Assembly: GCF_006542275.1 (NCBI RefSeq)
Contig: NZ_CP041217.1
Coordinates: forward strand, 2,155,501 to 2,219,500
Direction: 5' to 3'
DNA: 64,000 nucleotides
From: Saccharibacillus brassicae
GTDB lineage: Bacteria; Bacillota; Bacilli; Paenibacillales; Paenibacillaceae
Position 1 is the first letter of the stretch, and the number at the start of each line of letters is the position of its first letter. Position numbers and translations under genes: made by a program. This document shows positions 1 to 8,994 of this stretch, one piece after another. A model generated the notes under the pieces. The model was not told the origin of the DNA. It was given only the letters and a program-made list of their open reading frames with translations, and searched no databases.

Positions 1-625
1 GCGTCCGAAGCGAGGCGTCGGGATTGTAGATTTTGACGACGTCGCCGGCCTTGACGGCGCCGACCGTAACGGTATCGGCAGCGCCGGGATTGTTGACGAC
101 CTGGATGCCGCCGATCGACAGGCTCAAGGCGCCGATCGACAGCCCTGCCGTTTGCGTTTCGCTTGGCGTGGTGTTGATGACGGTGAGGGTAAGACCGTAG
201 ACCCGGACTTCGAAATTATAATTGCCGGATACGGGCATCGTTTTCTGTTTGAGCGAGAGCGTCGAAGTCGCTTGCAGAAGCGTGAGGCTCAGCCCGCTGA
301 TCCGTACCCGCTGGCCGCCATCCAAAATCTGCGAAGGGGTCAGATTCACGCCGTTGATCTGGTCCGACGTGGTCGCTTTGAGGCCCGTCGGAAGATGGAA
401 ATCGACGGCGCCCACATTCAGGTTCAATACCGCGCTGTTCGTATACGCCAGATTGATATCGGTCGTATCGCCGGCTACGGCGTTGGGCACCGAAGTCGTG
501 ACGTTAAGCGTCCCTGCCGCCAAAGCGCGTCCCGGCCCCACCGGGAACATGGCGATGACCATGACGACGGCCAGCAGTCCGCTGATCCAAGATCTCCAAG
601 TCCTTTGCTGTATCCCTTTTTCCAT
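1..625 (-). CDS. Secreted surface protein, N-terminal part (3' end outside window)
   Basis: The frame is open from an ATG at 625 to the window edge, about 208 residues. The N-terminus MEKGIQQRTW is followed by a hydrophobic stretch (GLLAVVMVIAMFPV) and an ALAAG site, which looks like a signal peptide. The mature part is rich in Thr, Val, Asn and Gly with alternating hydrophobic residues (AGTLNVTTSV, NYNFEVRVYG), as in beta-sandwich surface proteins. The last visible part, NNPGAADTVTVGAVKAGDVV, resembles the repeated beta modules of Paenibacillaceae cell-surface proteins. A GAGAGGG sequence lies about 12 bases before the ATG. Function is unknown and the C-terminus cannot be seen. Confidence 0.7.
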   Translation of the reverse strand, partial: MEKGIQQRTWRSWISGLLAVVMVIAMFPVGPGRALAAGTLNVTTSVPNAVAGDTTDINLAYTNSAVLNLNVGAVDFHLPTGLKATTSDQINGVNLTPSQILDGGQRVRISGLSLTLLQATSTLSLKQKTMPVSGNYNFEVRVYGLTLTVINTTPSETQTAGLSIGALSLSIGGIQVVNNPGAADTVTVGAVKAGDVVKIYNPDASLRT

Positions 626-826
626 TTGCGCATCCGCACCCTCTCTGTTTCTGTCTCTGTTGTTGCGACTCAACGACGGCAAGCTTTGGGCAGTCCGGCG
701 GATCGATGCCTTTTCCCAAATAAAAATCTCTTTGGAACTTTTATACATCATTCCACTTTAATTTTCCATATCAAGTTAGAGAAAGGGGAATTTTTGACTA
801 GTCTGTTCGAAAAACCGACAAAAAAA

Positions 827-850
827 GAACCTTCCAAAGTAGGAAGGTTC
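827..850 (-). terminator. Rho-independent terminator of the LuxR-type regulator operon
   Basis: A 9-bp perfect stem (GAACCTTCC / GGAAGGTTC) with a 6-nt loop is followed on the minus strand by a run of T. It lies about 50 bases past the stop codon at 900. A short T run on the plus side could give weak activity that way too. Confidence 0.85.
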
Positions 851-899
851 TTTTGTTTCACGCCGTATGGATCAGGGTAGTAGTACGATCGTCGGCGGA

Positions 900-3086
900 T
901 CAGCCGATGCCCCGGTTGAACACTCTCGCGATCGCCTGGGCCCGATCGCTTACACTCATCTTGTTGAAAATGTTCGTCAAATGGTTTTTGACCGTATGCT
1001 CGCTAATAAACAGCTTGGCGGCGATGTCTTTGTTGCTCGACGCGCGCACGACGAGCTCCAGCACTTCTTTTTCCCGCTTGGACAGCCCGAATTCCTTGAC
1101 GATCGCGTCGATGCCGCGTTCTTCGGCTTCGGCGGGATTGAAAGCGGCCGTCGAACCGTCCGACAGCACGACTTCGCTCTGCACCGTATGCCGAACCGCC
1201 ATGAACTTGCGGAAATGGTTGAACAGTTCCGGCGAGACGCCCGTCAGATGCAGGCGGCCCGCCGTTTCTTCGTCGAGCGCCGCGAAGTACAGCGCGGTGC
1301 GCAGCAGTTGGGCCAGCCGGGAATAGGAAAAATTTCCCGTTTGGCCTTCCGAGTCGACCATGGCGCGATATTCTTTGAGCACCGCCAGCTCGTCGGGGAA
1401 CGCTTCGCCCAATTCGCGCCGCGCGGCATCGTCCAGCACCGACAGCATGCTTGTCCGCTGCAGGAAAGTCGCTTCCTCGGGCTTGATGCCGCCGTAGCGG
1501 GCGTACTCGTCGACCAGTCTCAGCGACAGGTCGGACACTTTGCCCTGATCGCTTTCGCCAAGCTTGGCCGAAGCGTGCATCAGGCGCAGGAAGCGTTCGT
1601 TCTGCAGGCCGAGCTGCCGCTGGTCATGCACCGACTGCAGGATGATGCTGCCCATCGTGGCAAGCGCCAGCAGCACTTCGCGGCATTCTTCCGCTTCCTG
1701 CTCGCTGCCGAGCGAGACGGCCAGAACGCCGCGCGTCTTGCCCGCGTACACGATCGGGTATTCGATCATGAGCTGGCCTTCTTCGGTCTGCGACAGTTCG
1801 AAGCCCGGCGAATGCGCCGGATTTTCGCGCAGGATGCGCTTGGCGACGTCGCGCGCGTACTGCTCGGCGAAATCGTTGGCGATGCCGCGGGAGACGATCT
1901 GCACTTTTTGCCCGTTGGAGCTTTCGTGCACGATGATCGCCGACGAAGGATTCCAGACGAGGCTGAGGCTCATGTCGACGAGCATGAACATGATCCGCTG
2001 CGTGTTCTGGGCGGAGATCATGAAGCGGGTCACTTCCATCAGCGGACGCAGGCGCTGGATCTGGCGTTCCATGCGCGCTTCGATCGTGCCGCTGGCGATA
2101 TATTCGCCGACGAGCGCAATCAGGATGTCTTCGAATTCGCGCAGCAGCGAATCGACCTGCACCTTGTTCTTGTCCACGATGAACAGAATGCCGAGCTGCT
2201 CGCCGCCCACGCGGACGGGAAAGCAGCGCAGCCCGTAAAATTCGGCGCCCAGCCGCTGCTTGAGAAAGAACGAGCGCGGGTCCCGCTGGATATCGGTCCA
2301 CTGCATCGGACTGTCGCTCAGCGCGGCCTGCCCGAGAAAGCCTTCGCCTTCGCGGAACTCGGCGTCCTGCAGCGCGGCCGTGCCTTCGCCCGCGATCCGG
2401 TTGATCCGGTATTCGCCGGGACCGATCTTCTCGGCGTAGCCCATCACACCGGATGCGCCGCTGACTTCCATAAACTGTTCGAACGTCTGGCTGACCGATG
2501 CACGGTCCCGCCGCGCCACGGACAGCACGCCGCGCAGTTCGGCGAGGCGATCCCGCACGTACGTCTCGCGGTAAGCGGAGCGCAGGATGCGTTCGGCCGT
2601 CTCCGCCAGCTTCCCGATCTTCTCGCGCCAGATGTCGGCTTCTTCGCTCGACAGCTCTTCCGCTTCCAGCACGAGATCGAGCAGCAGCTTGCGCCCTTCG
2701 TCGTACAGGCCGCTGCGGGTCACTTCTTCTTCCAGCATCGCTTTGGTGCCCGACTGGATCAGCACCCCGGCCACGACGTAGTGCACGGCGTCTCCGGCCG
2801 GCGACCGGAAAGGCGCGATGATGAACTTCACGCCCGGCAGCCACAGGTCGCACAGCGCGGGCTTGGTCAGCCCCGCGTAATGGCGGACTTCCTGCCAGAA
2901 GCGTTCGCGCGTTTCCCCGTCCGATTCGACCAACTTTTTGAAGAAGGGATGGTAAGAGGAAGGCTTGACGAGCGGCCGCCCTTCCCCGTCCACGATCAAA
3001 ATGGAAAGATTCGTAAATTCGGCATAGGTATGTTGGATTTCTTCGACGGTTTTCCTGACGTCCATTGCCCAGCTTTTCTCGATCAT
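900..3086 (-). CDS. GAF-domain transcriptional regulator with C-terminal LuxR-type HTH (PocR-like N-terminus)
   Basis: About 728 residues. The first ~110 residues (EFTNLSILIVDGEGRPL, then LPGVKFIIAPF) resemble a PocR-like ligand-sensing domain. Two GAF-like regions follow at about 175-305 and 335-470. The C-terminus is a LuxR/GerE helix-turn-helix: LSKREKEVLELV, SNKDIAAKLFISEHTVKNHL. No receiver domain is visible, so the input is probably a ligand or a partner protein. The start at 3086 is preferred over in-frame ATGs upstream because it follows the TAA of the preceding gene by one base and has GGAG about 10 bases before it. Last gene of a three-gene operon with a KaiC-like ATPase. The signal and targets are unknown. 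Confidence 0.85.
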   Translation of the reverse strand: MIEKSWAMDVRKTVEEIQHTYAEFTNLSILIVDGEGRPLVKPSSYHPFFKKLVESDGETRERFWQEVRHYAGLTKPALCDLWLPGVKFIIAPFRSPAGDAVHYVVAGVLIQSGTKAMLEEEVTRSGLYDEGRKLLLDLVLEAEELSSEEADIWREKIGKLAETAERILRSAYRETYVRDRLAELRGVLSVARRDRASVSQTFEQFMEVSGASGVMGYAEKIGPGEYRINRIAGEGTAALQDAEFREGEGFLGQAALSDSPMQWTDIQRDPRSFFLKQRLGAEFYGLRCFPVRVGGEQLGILFIVDKNKVQVDSLLREFEDILIALVGEYIASGTIEARMERQIQRLRPLMEVTRFMISAQNTQRIMFMLVDMSLSLVWNPSSAIIVHESSNGQKVQIVSRGIANDFAEQYARDVAKRILRENPAHSPGFELSQTEEGQLMIEYPIVYAGKTRGVLAVSLGSEQEAEECREVLLALATMGSIILQSVHDQRQLGLQNERFLRLMHASAKLGESDQGKVSDLSLRLVDEYARYGGIKPEEATFLQRTSMLSVLDDAARRELGEAFPDELAVLKEYRAMVDSEGQTGNFSYSRLAQLLRTALYFAALDEETAGRLHLTGVSPELFNHFRKFMAVRHTVQSEVVLSDGSTAAFNPAEAEERGIDAIVKEFGLSKREKEVLELVVRASSNKDIAAKLFISEHTVKNHLTNIFNKMSVSDRAQAIARVFNRGIG

Positions 3087-3087
3087 A

Positions 3088-3342
3088 TTAATGGATCTCC
3101 ACTTCATTTTGAGTATAAGGGGTTTTGTACGAATAGATAGCCATGTTCCCTTCACCTCTTTTGTCCAGGATGGAGATTGCGGCCAAGCGGTTTAGTACGA
3201 CTTCCAGCGGCTCAACGCCGCGTCCGAGTTTTTTGGCGAGCCCCCTTGCGGTTTCATAGGCGTAAGGGTTGTTTTCAAAAAACACGGTGCACTCCATCTG
3301 CAGTTTCAACAACTCCTGATCCGAAATCGTCATCTTTCTCAT
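3088..3342 (-). CDS. Small protein, possible winged-helix fold
   Basis: 84 residues, soluble, mostly helical, ending in a short strand-rich segment (NMAIYSYKTP). The pattern YETARGLAKKLGR...VLNRLAAISILDKRG is what a small winged-helix DNA-binding protein would show, but no family was recognised with certainty. It starts 7 bases after the KaiC-like gene (AGGGGG directly upstream) and its TAA is one base from the ATG of the LuxR-type regulator, so the three are probably translationally coupled. It may link the ATPase to the regulator; that is inference from position only. Confidence 0.7.
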   Translation of the reverse strand: MRKMTISDQELLKLQMECTVFFENNPYAYETARGLAKKLGRGVEPLEVVLNRLAAISILDKRGEGNMAIYSYKTPYTQNEVEIH

Positions 3343-3349
3343 GTGCCCC

Positions 3350-4795
3350 CTATATCAGCCTAACATACGGTCTGTCCCTGATATTATCGACGATATGGGG
3401 AGCCGACATGCGGCCGCCCGGGGATTTCGTGATCTGGAGATACTGATAGCTTCCGTCTACCCAGGTGCGGATGACCCCGTTCGAAGCCCGTTCGAGGAAG
3501 GAAGACGTCTCCAATCCGATTTCCGTAAAATTGCTCTGGCAGAGAACCGTAATGCCGGCCGCCCTGCAGCGGGCCATCTCGTCGGCGAAATTCCGTTTGA
3601 CAAATTCGCGTCCCCGCTCGGAAATGATCGTGTTGAGGTCATAGTGGATAAACCAGCGTTTGCCCAGCACCATCGATTCGCGGAAATACGGATTGATCGC
3701 TTCATACACTTTTTTCTGGTATTCCTCGTTTGAGAGACGGTCGACGTACACGATCCGGTTCTCGTACTCGGGCGCGACTTTACGGTGATAATGATCGATG
3801 AAAAAGACCCGTTCTTCCAGCGCCGCTTCCTTCAGCGATACCCCGAACAGTTCCAGCGTCTGCTCCAGCGTCTCGACCGAACTCAGCCCCGACAGCATGA
3901 ACAGCACGCAGTCCCCTTGTCTCAACCGTTCCGCATGGATCGAATTCATCAGGTACTTGTAGTTGGCTTTGCTGTTGCTGTCGAACATGAATGCGCTTCC
4001 CTGCGGGATTCCGCCCATCATCAGCTCGTCCAGCGACTCGATGCCCGTACTCAGCCGGTCCACGCCGTCGTTCAGAATCTTGTCTTCGACCATCGACAGC
4101 GCGGGCAGGATGCGAATGCCGTCTTTCAAAAAGCGGTAATGGTGTTCGCCTTCCACGATGCACGTGCCGCGCATCTTGAGGATTTCGATCGTGCGCTTGC
4201 GGTATTTTTCGAGATGTTCCCTCAGCGACAGGCGGATGATGCCGTCGCACACGTAGTTTTCGAAAGGCGTCGAGCGTCCTTCCGTCTCTCCGTATTCTCT
4301 CAGGAAAAAAGCGGTGAGGTCGAACTTGCGCATAATGTTGCGGATGGAATAGATCTGGTCGCGTCCGTCGGTCTGGTCGCCGCCCAGTTTGCGGAACAGG
4401 CTGATGCTGTCGATCACGACGCGCTTGCAGTCGATCTCGCGGATAAGCTGTTCGAACAGCCCGTCCGTGCGCATCATCTGGTCGAGCAGTACGTCCGGTT
4501 CCAGACAGATGATCCGCAGCTTGTTCTGTCTCTCAAGCTCTCTCAGATCCCAGCCGAACCCCGACATGTCGCGGTAAATTTGCTCCGGAAGTTCTTCGAA
4601 CGTAATATAAATGCCGGACTCTCCGTACTGCCTGGCTCCCTCCAGCAAAAACTGAATCCCGAGCGTCGTCTTGCCCGTGCCCGGATTGCCTTCGAGAATG
4701 ATGGTGGTCCCCCTTGGAACACCGCCTCCAAGCAGTTCGTCAAGCCCCGGAACCCCTGTGTATACGATATCCTGAATTAGTCCCGTCTCTTGCAT
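3350..4795 (-). CDS. KaiC-like RecA-superfamily ATPase, two domains, second one degenerate
   Basis: 481 residues from the chosen start. Domain 1 has TGVPGLDELLGGGVPRG, Walker A GNPGTGKTT, a KaiC-type acidic pair in FEELPEQ, and Walker B (VVIDSIS). Domain 2 keeps the STGIESLDELMMGGIPQG entry motif, but the Walker A position reads FDSNSKANY, so it cannot bind ATP in the usual way. The protein therefore has one active and one inactive KaiC module, unlike cyanobacterial KaiC where both bind ATP. The ATG at 4795 is chosen for its GAGGGGG site 11 bases upstream; in-frame ATGs at 4831 and 4927 lack a good site. First gene of the operon. A signalling switch is more likely than a clock; no KaiA or KaiB is present. 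Confidence 0.85.
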   Translation of the reverse strand: MQETGLIQDIVYTGVPGLDELLGGGVPRGTTIILEGNPGTGKTTLGIQFLLEGARQYGESGIYITFEELPEQIYRDMSGFGWDLRELERQNKLRIICLEPDVLLDQMMRTDGLFEQLIREIDCKRVVIDSISLFRKLGGDQTDGRDQIYSIRNIMRKFDLTAFFLREYGETEGRSTPFENYVCDGIIRLSLREHLEKYRKRTIEILKMRGTCIVEGEHHYRFLKDGIRILPALSMVEDKILNDGVDRLSTGIESLDELMMGGIPQGSAFMFDSNSKANYKYLMNSIHAERLRQGDCVLFMLSGLSSVETLEQTLELFGVSLKEAALEERVFFIDHYHRKVAPEYENRIVYVDRLSNEEYQKKVYEAINPYFRESMVLGKRWFIHYDLNTIISERGREFVKRNFADEMARCRAAGITVLCQSNFTEIGLETSSFLERASNGVIRTWVDGSYQYLQITKSPGGRMSAPHIVDNIRDRPYVRLI

Positions 4796-4880
4796 AAGTT
4801 CCGTCGCCCCCTCTTGAATCGATGTGTGCATTACGCCCGATTCGTTATATTGGGAATAGGAAATTCCTCTTATCTTGATC

Positions 4881-4906
4881 TTACCCGATAACAATAAAGT
4901 TTGAAA
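4881..4906 (-). promoter_or_regulatory. Possible sigma-B-like promoter of the KaiC-like operon
   Basis: On the minus strand, TTTCAA and GGGTAA are separated by 14 bases, against the sigma-B consensus GTTTAA-N12-15-GGGTAT. The -10 element fits well, the -35 only 4 of 6. It lies about 85 bases before the preferred KaiC start at 4795 and downstream of the longer possible start at 4927, which agrees with the shorter protein. Confidence 0.35.
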
Positions 4907-5043
4907 TAGCTTTTCCATTTTTTCCATAGTGCTGTAAATCTCGTTTCACGTCCGCCGCAAAAGGGTAGCCGGCAAGCGCCGGAGGTGTTCGGGACGGCGC
5001 CGGCGCTCAAAGCGCCGGATCAAGCATCCGACCAGGCGTCCGA

Positions 5044-5889
5044 TTACCGGTATTCTTCGTACGCGGTGAACCGGGGCGCTCCGGCCTGCAGCACGCCGTT
5101 GGCGTACGTGTACACAAGCTTGAGATCGCCGATGAATTCGGAAGACCCGACCTGCACGCCCGCCGTCGCGGTCAGACGCCCGTCCTCGACCGCGTAGCGC
5201 ACGACCCCGCCGAAAGTCGGCGCCGCCCCCGGATTGCCGCGATCCGTCAGCAGCCGCTGCGCCGCGATGGCGGTGAACTGCCCGCCCGTCTCGACGAAGA
5301 CGCTCCCGTCCGCACGGAAGCCCGCCCGGGTCTGCTTGCGCATCGACACGAGGGCGTCTTCGAGCGCAACCGGCTCAAGCTCAGCCGTATAGACGAACGC
5401 TTCGTTGACGTACAACCCGGTCCCGTAGCCCTGCGTCAGCAGGATGACGATGTCCGCAGCCGGGCCTCCCGTAAGCGGAGCCGAAGCGAATTCCGGCGGA
5501 TACGGGCTGTCCGGCCCGAGCGTCTTGCCCGGCACGCCGACGACGCGATCGCCGCTGCGCAGCATCAGGTCGTCCCACATGCCGTTCAAGGCGGCCGTGC
5601 CGGTCACCGCCAGCTTGCCGTCCGCGGACTTCGCGATCTCGCCTGTCCGGCTGTCGACGTTGAGCACGCGCTGCACGGAATCGTAGTCCATGTCCTGGTC
5701 GAACAGTTCTCCGGCGAGGCTGAGCGGGATCATGACCTGTCCTTCGACGAATCTCGGGGAAGCTTCGGTCACGACTTCGGTCCCGTTTCGGTACACTTTG
5801 ATGGAAGCGGCGGCGGACGCGGTCAGCGCCGCAGCCGCGACGGACAGGCAGACCAGGACAGAGACGGCAAGGCGGCGTGTTCTTTTCAT
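5044..5889 (-). CDS. Secreted protein with copper-amine-oxidase-type stalk domain
   Basis: 281 residues. A clear signal peptide (MKRTRRLAVSVLVCLSVAAA...ASA) precedes a stalk domain of the copper amine oxidase N-terminal type: a short strand segment (IKVYRNGTEV), then FVEGQVMIPLSLAGELF and the following VLNVDSRTG. These domains are common in Paenibacillaceae extracellular proteins and often mediate wall or matrix association; they do not imply amine oxidase activity. The remaining ~190 residues are beta-rich (QLTAIAA, GGVVRYAVEDGRLTATAGVQVG) and were not assigned. It seems to be a single-gene unit. The start has GAGG about 11 bases upstream. Confidence 0.75.
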   Translation of the reverse strand: MKRTRRLAVSVLVCLSVAAAALTASAAASIKVYRNGTEVVTEASPRFVEGQVMIPLSLAGELFDQDMDYDSVQRVLNVDSRTGEIAKSADGKLAVTGTAALNGMWDDLMLRSGDRVVGVPGKTLGPDSPYPPEFASAPLTGGPAADIVILLTQGYGTGLYVNEAFVYTAELEPVALEDALVSMRKQTRAGFRADGSVFVETGGQFTAIAAQRLLTDRGNPGAAPTFGGVVRYAVEDGRLTATAGVQVGSSEFIGDLKLVYTYANGVLQAGAPRFTAYEEYR

Positions 5890-6134
5890 AATTGGAGGTC
5901 CTCATTTCGTTCCCGAAGGATATATGGAGTGGAAGGCGCTGTTCGCGAAGCACCGAGAATGTTCAAGAGTTCACATAGCGGGTCAGGTTCAAGCGACGGG
6001 GATGCCCGTGCGCGGAGTCGGTGTCATCGATCGTTGTTGTCAATCGGGAAAAACCCTGCTCTTCTAGCTTAAGACATCCTGAGGATATTTCCAGAAAAAA
6101 AGTTGTAACCTTATATTACGGTTCGATGACAAAA

Positions 6135-6158
6135 GCCCCTTTCCTCCCGGAAAGGGGC
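6135..6158 (-). terminator. Terminator of the MFS exporter gene
   Basis: Perfect 10-bp stem GCCCCTTTCC / GGAAAGGGGC with a 4-nt loop, followed on the minus strand by TTTT. It lies about 20 bases past the stop at 6177. Confidence 0.85.
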
Positions 6159-6176
6159 AAAAAGAGGTCCAAATTC

Positions 6177-7514
6177 CTACTTCGCAGGCGTCGTCTTCCA
6201 AAAAGTCCGTCCGAACACAAATCCCGCCGCTCCGAGCAGCAGAATCGACAGTCCGGCCGCCGCGAATACGGGGCCCGGTCCGAACCGCTGCACCAACAGC
6301 CCGCCAAGCGGCGGAGCCGCGAGCATGACCGCGCTCAGCAGCGTGCCCTGGATGCCGAAGACGCGGCCGGTCATATTAGCCGGCGTCTGGGTCTGAAGCG
6401 CATGGTTGAACGTGACCATGAACAGCCCGTTGCCCGCTCCGAGCAGCAGCCCGAGGCCGAGCAGCGCGGCGGTCGAAGCGCCGGTCGGCAGCAGGCCGAG
6501 CAGCAGGATCGACAGTCCGATCAGGACATAGCTCCCGCCGAGCTTGAGCCCGTACCCGCTGCGCCGCAGCGGCCCGAAGCGCATATTGGCCGCGGCCGCA
6601 GCGGCCGCCGACACGCCGGAAGCGGCCAGCAGCCAGCCGATCGCCGTCTCGCGGTCCGGCGCGATCGCGCGAAACAGGCTGATGAACTGGAAGTCGATCA
6701 TCTGCACGACGAGCATGCCGCACAGCGCGAACGCCATCGCGCGCAGCAGCGGCGGAGTGCGGCGGATCAACGCCCAGCCTTCCCGCCATTCGCGGCGGAA
6801 GTTCGAGCCGCCTTTGCCCTTCGCCTGCCCGGCAGGTTCCGGACCTCGATCGGCCTCCCGGGGAACGGTCTTCAAAATGCCGTACGACAGCAGCCGCGCG
6901 CCGGCATTGATCAGCATGCACGCCTGCGGCGACAGCAGCGCGAGCACGGCCGCCCCGGCAAGCGGCCCGGCGATCCGCGACAGTTGGCTGGCCAGGCCGT
7001 TGAGCGAGGACGCGTCGATCAGACGCTCCTCGTCGACGACGCGGCGGGTCAGCGCCTGCTGCGCCGGCACGTTGAATACGCCGAGCGCGGCCCGCAGCGC
7101 CAGCAGCGGAAACAGCCCGTACAGGTTCGGAACGAACAAAATGCCCAGCGTGGCCAGCGCCGTGAGCACGTCGCACAGGCGCATCAGCGCGAGCCGGTTC
7201 CAGCGGTCGGCGGCCGTTCCCGCTGCCGTGCCGAGCAGCATGCCCGGCAGCGCCATACAGACGGGCACCAGCGCGATCTCCAGCGGGCTCGCCTGCCAGC
7301 GGTAGCCGATCAGTACCTGGATCGCGATCACGTCGAACCAGTCGCCGAATACGGAAATGCCGTACGCCGCGAACATCCGGCCAAAGACCGGATGCCGGAG
7401 CAGCGAAGACCGGCGGGCGCCCGCGGCCTCGCTGTTTGCCTTGCGACCGCTTTCCGCGCCTCTTGCCGGGACCGGGCGGCCCTGTCTTGCTTCTTGCCTC
7501 TTCTTGTTCTCCAT
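6177..7514 (-). CDS. MFS transporter, drug-exporter type
   Basis: 445 residues with about 12 hydrophobic segments and a charged N-terminal tail of ~40 residues. FGDWFDVIAIQVLIGYRW in TM1, the AADRWNRLALMRLCD loop between TM2 and TM3, and ALGVFNVPAQQALTRRVV are typical of the macrolide/multidrug or siderophore exporters of the MFS_3 group. The start at 7514 is chosen because GAGAGGAAG lies 8 bases upstream; an ATG at 7568 is in frame but has no good site. It follows the winged-helix regulator gene by 88 bases in the same direction, so the two may form one unit. Substrate unknown. Confidence 0.85.
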   Translation of the reverse strand: MENKKRQEARQGRPVPARGAESGRKANSEAAGARRSSLLRHPVFGRMFAAYGISVFGDWFDVIAIQVLIGYRWQASPLEIALVPVCMALPGMLLGTAAGTAADRWNRLALMRLCDVLTALATLGILFVPNLYGLFPLLALRAALGVFNVPAQQALTRRVVDEERLIDASSLNGLASQLSRIAGPLAGAAVLALLSPQACMLINAGARLLSYGILKTVPREADRGPEPAGQAKGKGGSNFRREWREGWALIRRTPPLLRAMAFALCGMLVVQMIDFQFISLFRAIAPDRETAIGWLLAASGVSAAAAAAANMRFGPLRRSGYGLKLGGSYVLIGLSILLLGLLPTGASTAALLGLGLLLGAGNGLFMVTFNHALQTQTPANMTGRVFGIQGTLLSAVMLAAPPLGGLLVQRFGPGPVFAAAGLSILLLGAAGFVFGRTFWKTTPAK

Positions 7515-7602
7515 TCCTCGTTCTTCCTCTCCCGGCGATTCCGAAGAACCGCCTCCGTCGTTAAGCACGGATTCAGTCTAGCCGGGAAATGTCAGAGGTT
7601 TA

Positions 7603-8766
7603 TCAGAGGGACTCTTCCAGCCGGTCCAAATAATCGAGAATGCGTTCGCCGAGCCGGTCCTGCCATTCGTCCAGACCGAACTTCGCGTATTCCGCCTGCA
7701 GCTGCTTCGCGTAGCGGCGCCCGGCGTCCCCGCCTGGCGCATGCCGGTCCAGCACGCCGACCAGCCTGCGCAGCGCGAGCAGCCGATGCGGCACGAAGCC
7801 CGACCGCGCAAGCGTGTCCAGCCCTTCGCGGATCAGCGCCTCGCCTGCCGCGGCGCTGCCCGCAAGCAGCAGCCGGGCTCCTTCGAGCAGCCGGTAGCCG
7901 GCCAGCTCGCGCAAATAAGGCTCGCGTTCGAGCAGCCGGGCCGCTTCCGCAGACTGCCGCTCCGCAAGGGCCGGATCGCCCTGCATCAGCCGGACGTACA
8001 ACGCGCTGATCTCGATCGGGACGACGAATCCGTCCAGAGCCTGTTCCCGCGACACGCGGCGGGCGGTATCCAGCGTGGACAGCGCTTCGCCGATCCGTCC
8101 TTCCTCCGCGTACAGGTCGGCGATGTTCAGAATCTCCATCTCCCGGTGCCCTTCGGGCGGCAGGGCGCGCAGCCGAAGCGCGCGTTCGCATACGGCCGAC
8201 TTGGGCTCCGGCGTATCGACGACCAGATAGAACAGCAGCAGCCAATAGATCCGCTCGCGGATCGGCGCAGCTTCGTGCGTCACGAACCAGCGCAGGTCCC
8301 CTTCGACGAAATGCACGTACAAGGCGTAGAACGCGTCCAGCTCGAAGCCGAGCGATTCCCGCTGCGCCGCCAACGCGAGCAGCGCCCGGCCCTGTCCCAG
8401 ACGGTGATACCGCGCGAAGATGCCGTTCATCGCTTCCTGCACCGCCGGATCGCGCAGCGACAGTGCGTCGGCGCCTACAGGCGACGGACTCAGCGCCAGG
8501 CTGTACCCGATGCCGCGAATCGTCTCGATCGACGGCCCGCCCGCCGCTTTGAGCTTTTTGCGCAGCCGGTAGACGTGATCGTCCACCGTGCGGTCGACCG
8601 GGTATTCGCCCGGCCAGACCCGGTCCAGCAGTTGGTCGCGGCTGAACACCCGGTTGACGTTGTCGTGCAAAAAGCGCAGCAGCGCATACTCTTTGGCCAG
8701 CAGCTTCATGTCCCTTCCGCCGCATGCGGCTTCCATCCGCTCGTCGTCAAAACTAATCACCGCCAC
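7603..8766 (-). CDS. Winged-helix transcriptional regulator with C-terminal helical repeat region
   Basis: 387 residues from a GTG start at 8766, which has GGAGG 7 bases upstream; in-frame starts further upstream have none. Residues ~15-95 form an OmpR/PhoB-type winged helix (LLAKEYALLRFLHDNVNRVF, SRDQLLDRVWPGEYPVDRTV, VYRLRKKL, IRGIGYSL). The rest is an alpha-helical region of TPR or BTAD character. There is no receiver domain, so it is a one-component regulator, perhaps acting on the adjacent MFS exporter. The effector is unknown. Confidence 0.8.
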   Translation of the reverse strand: MAVISFDDERMEAACGGRDMKLLAKEYALLRFLHDNVNRVFSRDQLLDRVWPGEYPVDRTVDDHVYRLRKKLKAAGGPSIETIRGIGYSLALSPSPVGADALSLRDPAVQEAMNGIFARYHRLGQGRALLALAAQRESLGFELDAFYALYVHFVEGDLRWFVTHEAAPIRERIYWLLLFYLVVDTPEPKSAVCERALRLRALPPEGHREMEILNIADLYAEEGRIGEALSTLDTARRVSREQALDGFVVPIEISALYVRLMQGDPALAERQSAEAARLLEREPYLRELAGYRLLEGARLLLAGSAAAGEALIREGLDTLARSGFVPHRLLALRRLVGVLDRHAPGGDAGRRYAKQLQAEYAKFGLDEWQDRLGERILDYLDRLEESL

Positions 8767-8923
8767 ATCCGTGCCTCCTTCCGGCTCCGGCCCGCTATGC
8801 CGCGTCCTCCGTACGGAGACGCGCGGGCCTCGCCTTTTTTCCCATGCCGCCATTATACGCCATGCCCCGCCGATCCATCCATGCCGGACTGATCTTGCGC
8901 CGGGCCCTTTTTTGATACGCAAA

Positions 8924-8962
8924 AAGCGCCCGGCCCGCCTTCGCAGGCGAAACCGGACGCTT
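8924..8962 (-). terminator. Terminator of the CUT1 sugar ABC operon
   Basis: Minus-strand reading gives AAGCG-T-CCGG, an internal GCCTGCGAAGGC hairpin, then CCGG-G-CGCTTTTT. It is about 30 bases past the stop codon at 8995. Confidence 0.8.
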
Positions 8963-8994
8963 GAAGCCGGACATTAACGACATTTCGGAGAAGC

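Noticed and set aside
867-3140. 757-residue plus-strand frame opposite the LuxR-type regulator
   Set aside because: Antisense shadow typical of GC-rich DNA; rich in His, Arg and Gln without domain motifs.
4943-4968. Sigma-B-like GTTTCA-N14-GGGTAG on the plus strand
   Set aside because: No plus-strand gene follows; the next gene is on the minus strand, so it is probably chance or antisense.
5930-6060. TPP-riboswitch-like TTGAACCTGACCCG on the minus strand before the stalk-domain gene
   Set aside because: Only one conserved segment is present; the CTGAGA block and the paired stems are missing and no thiamine gene follows.
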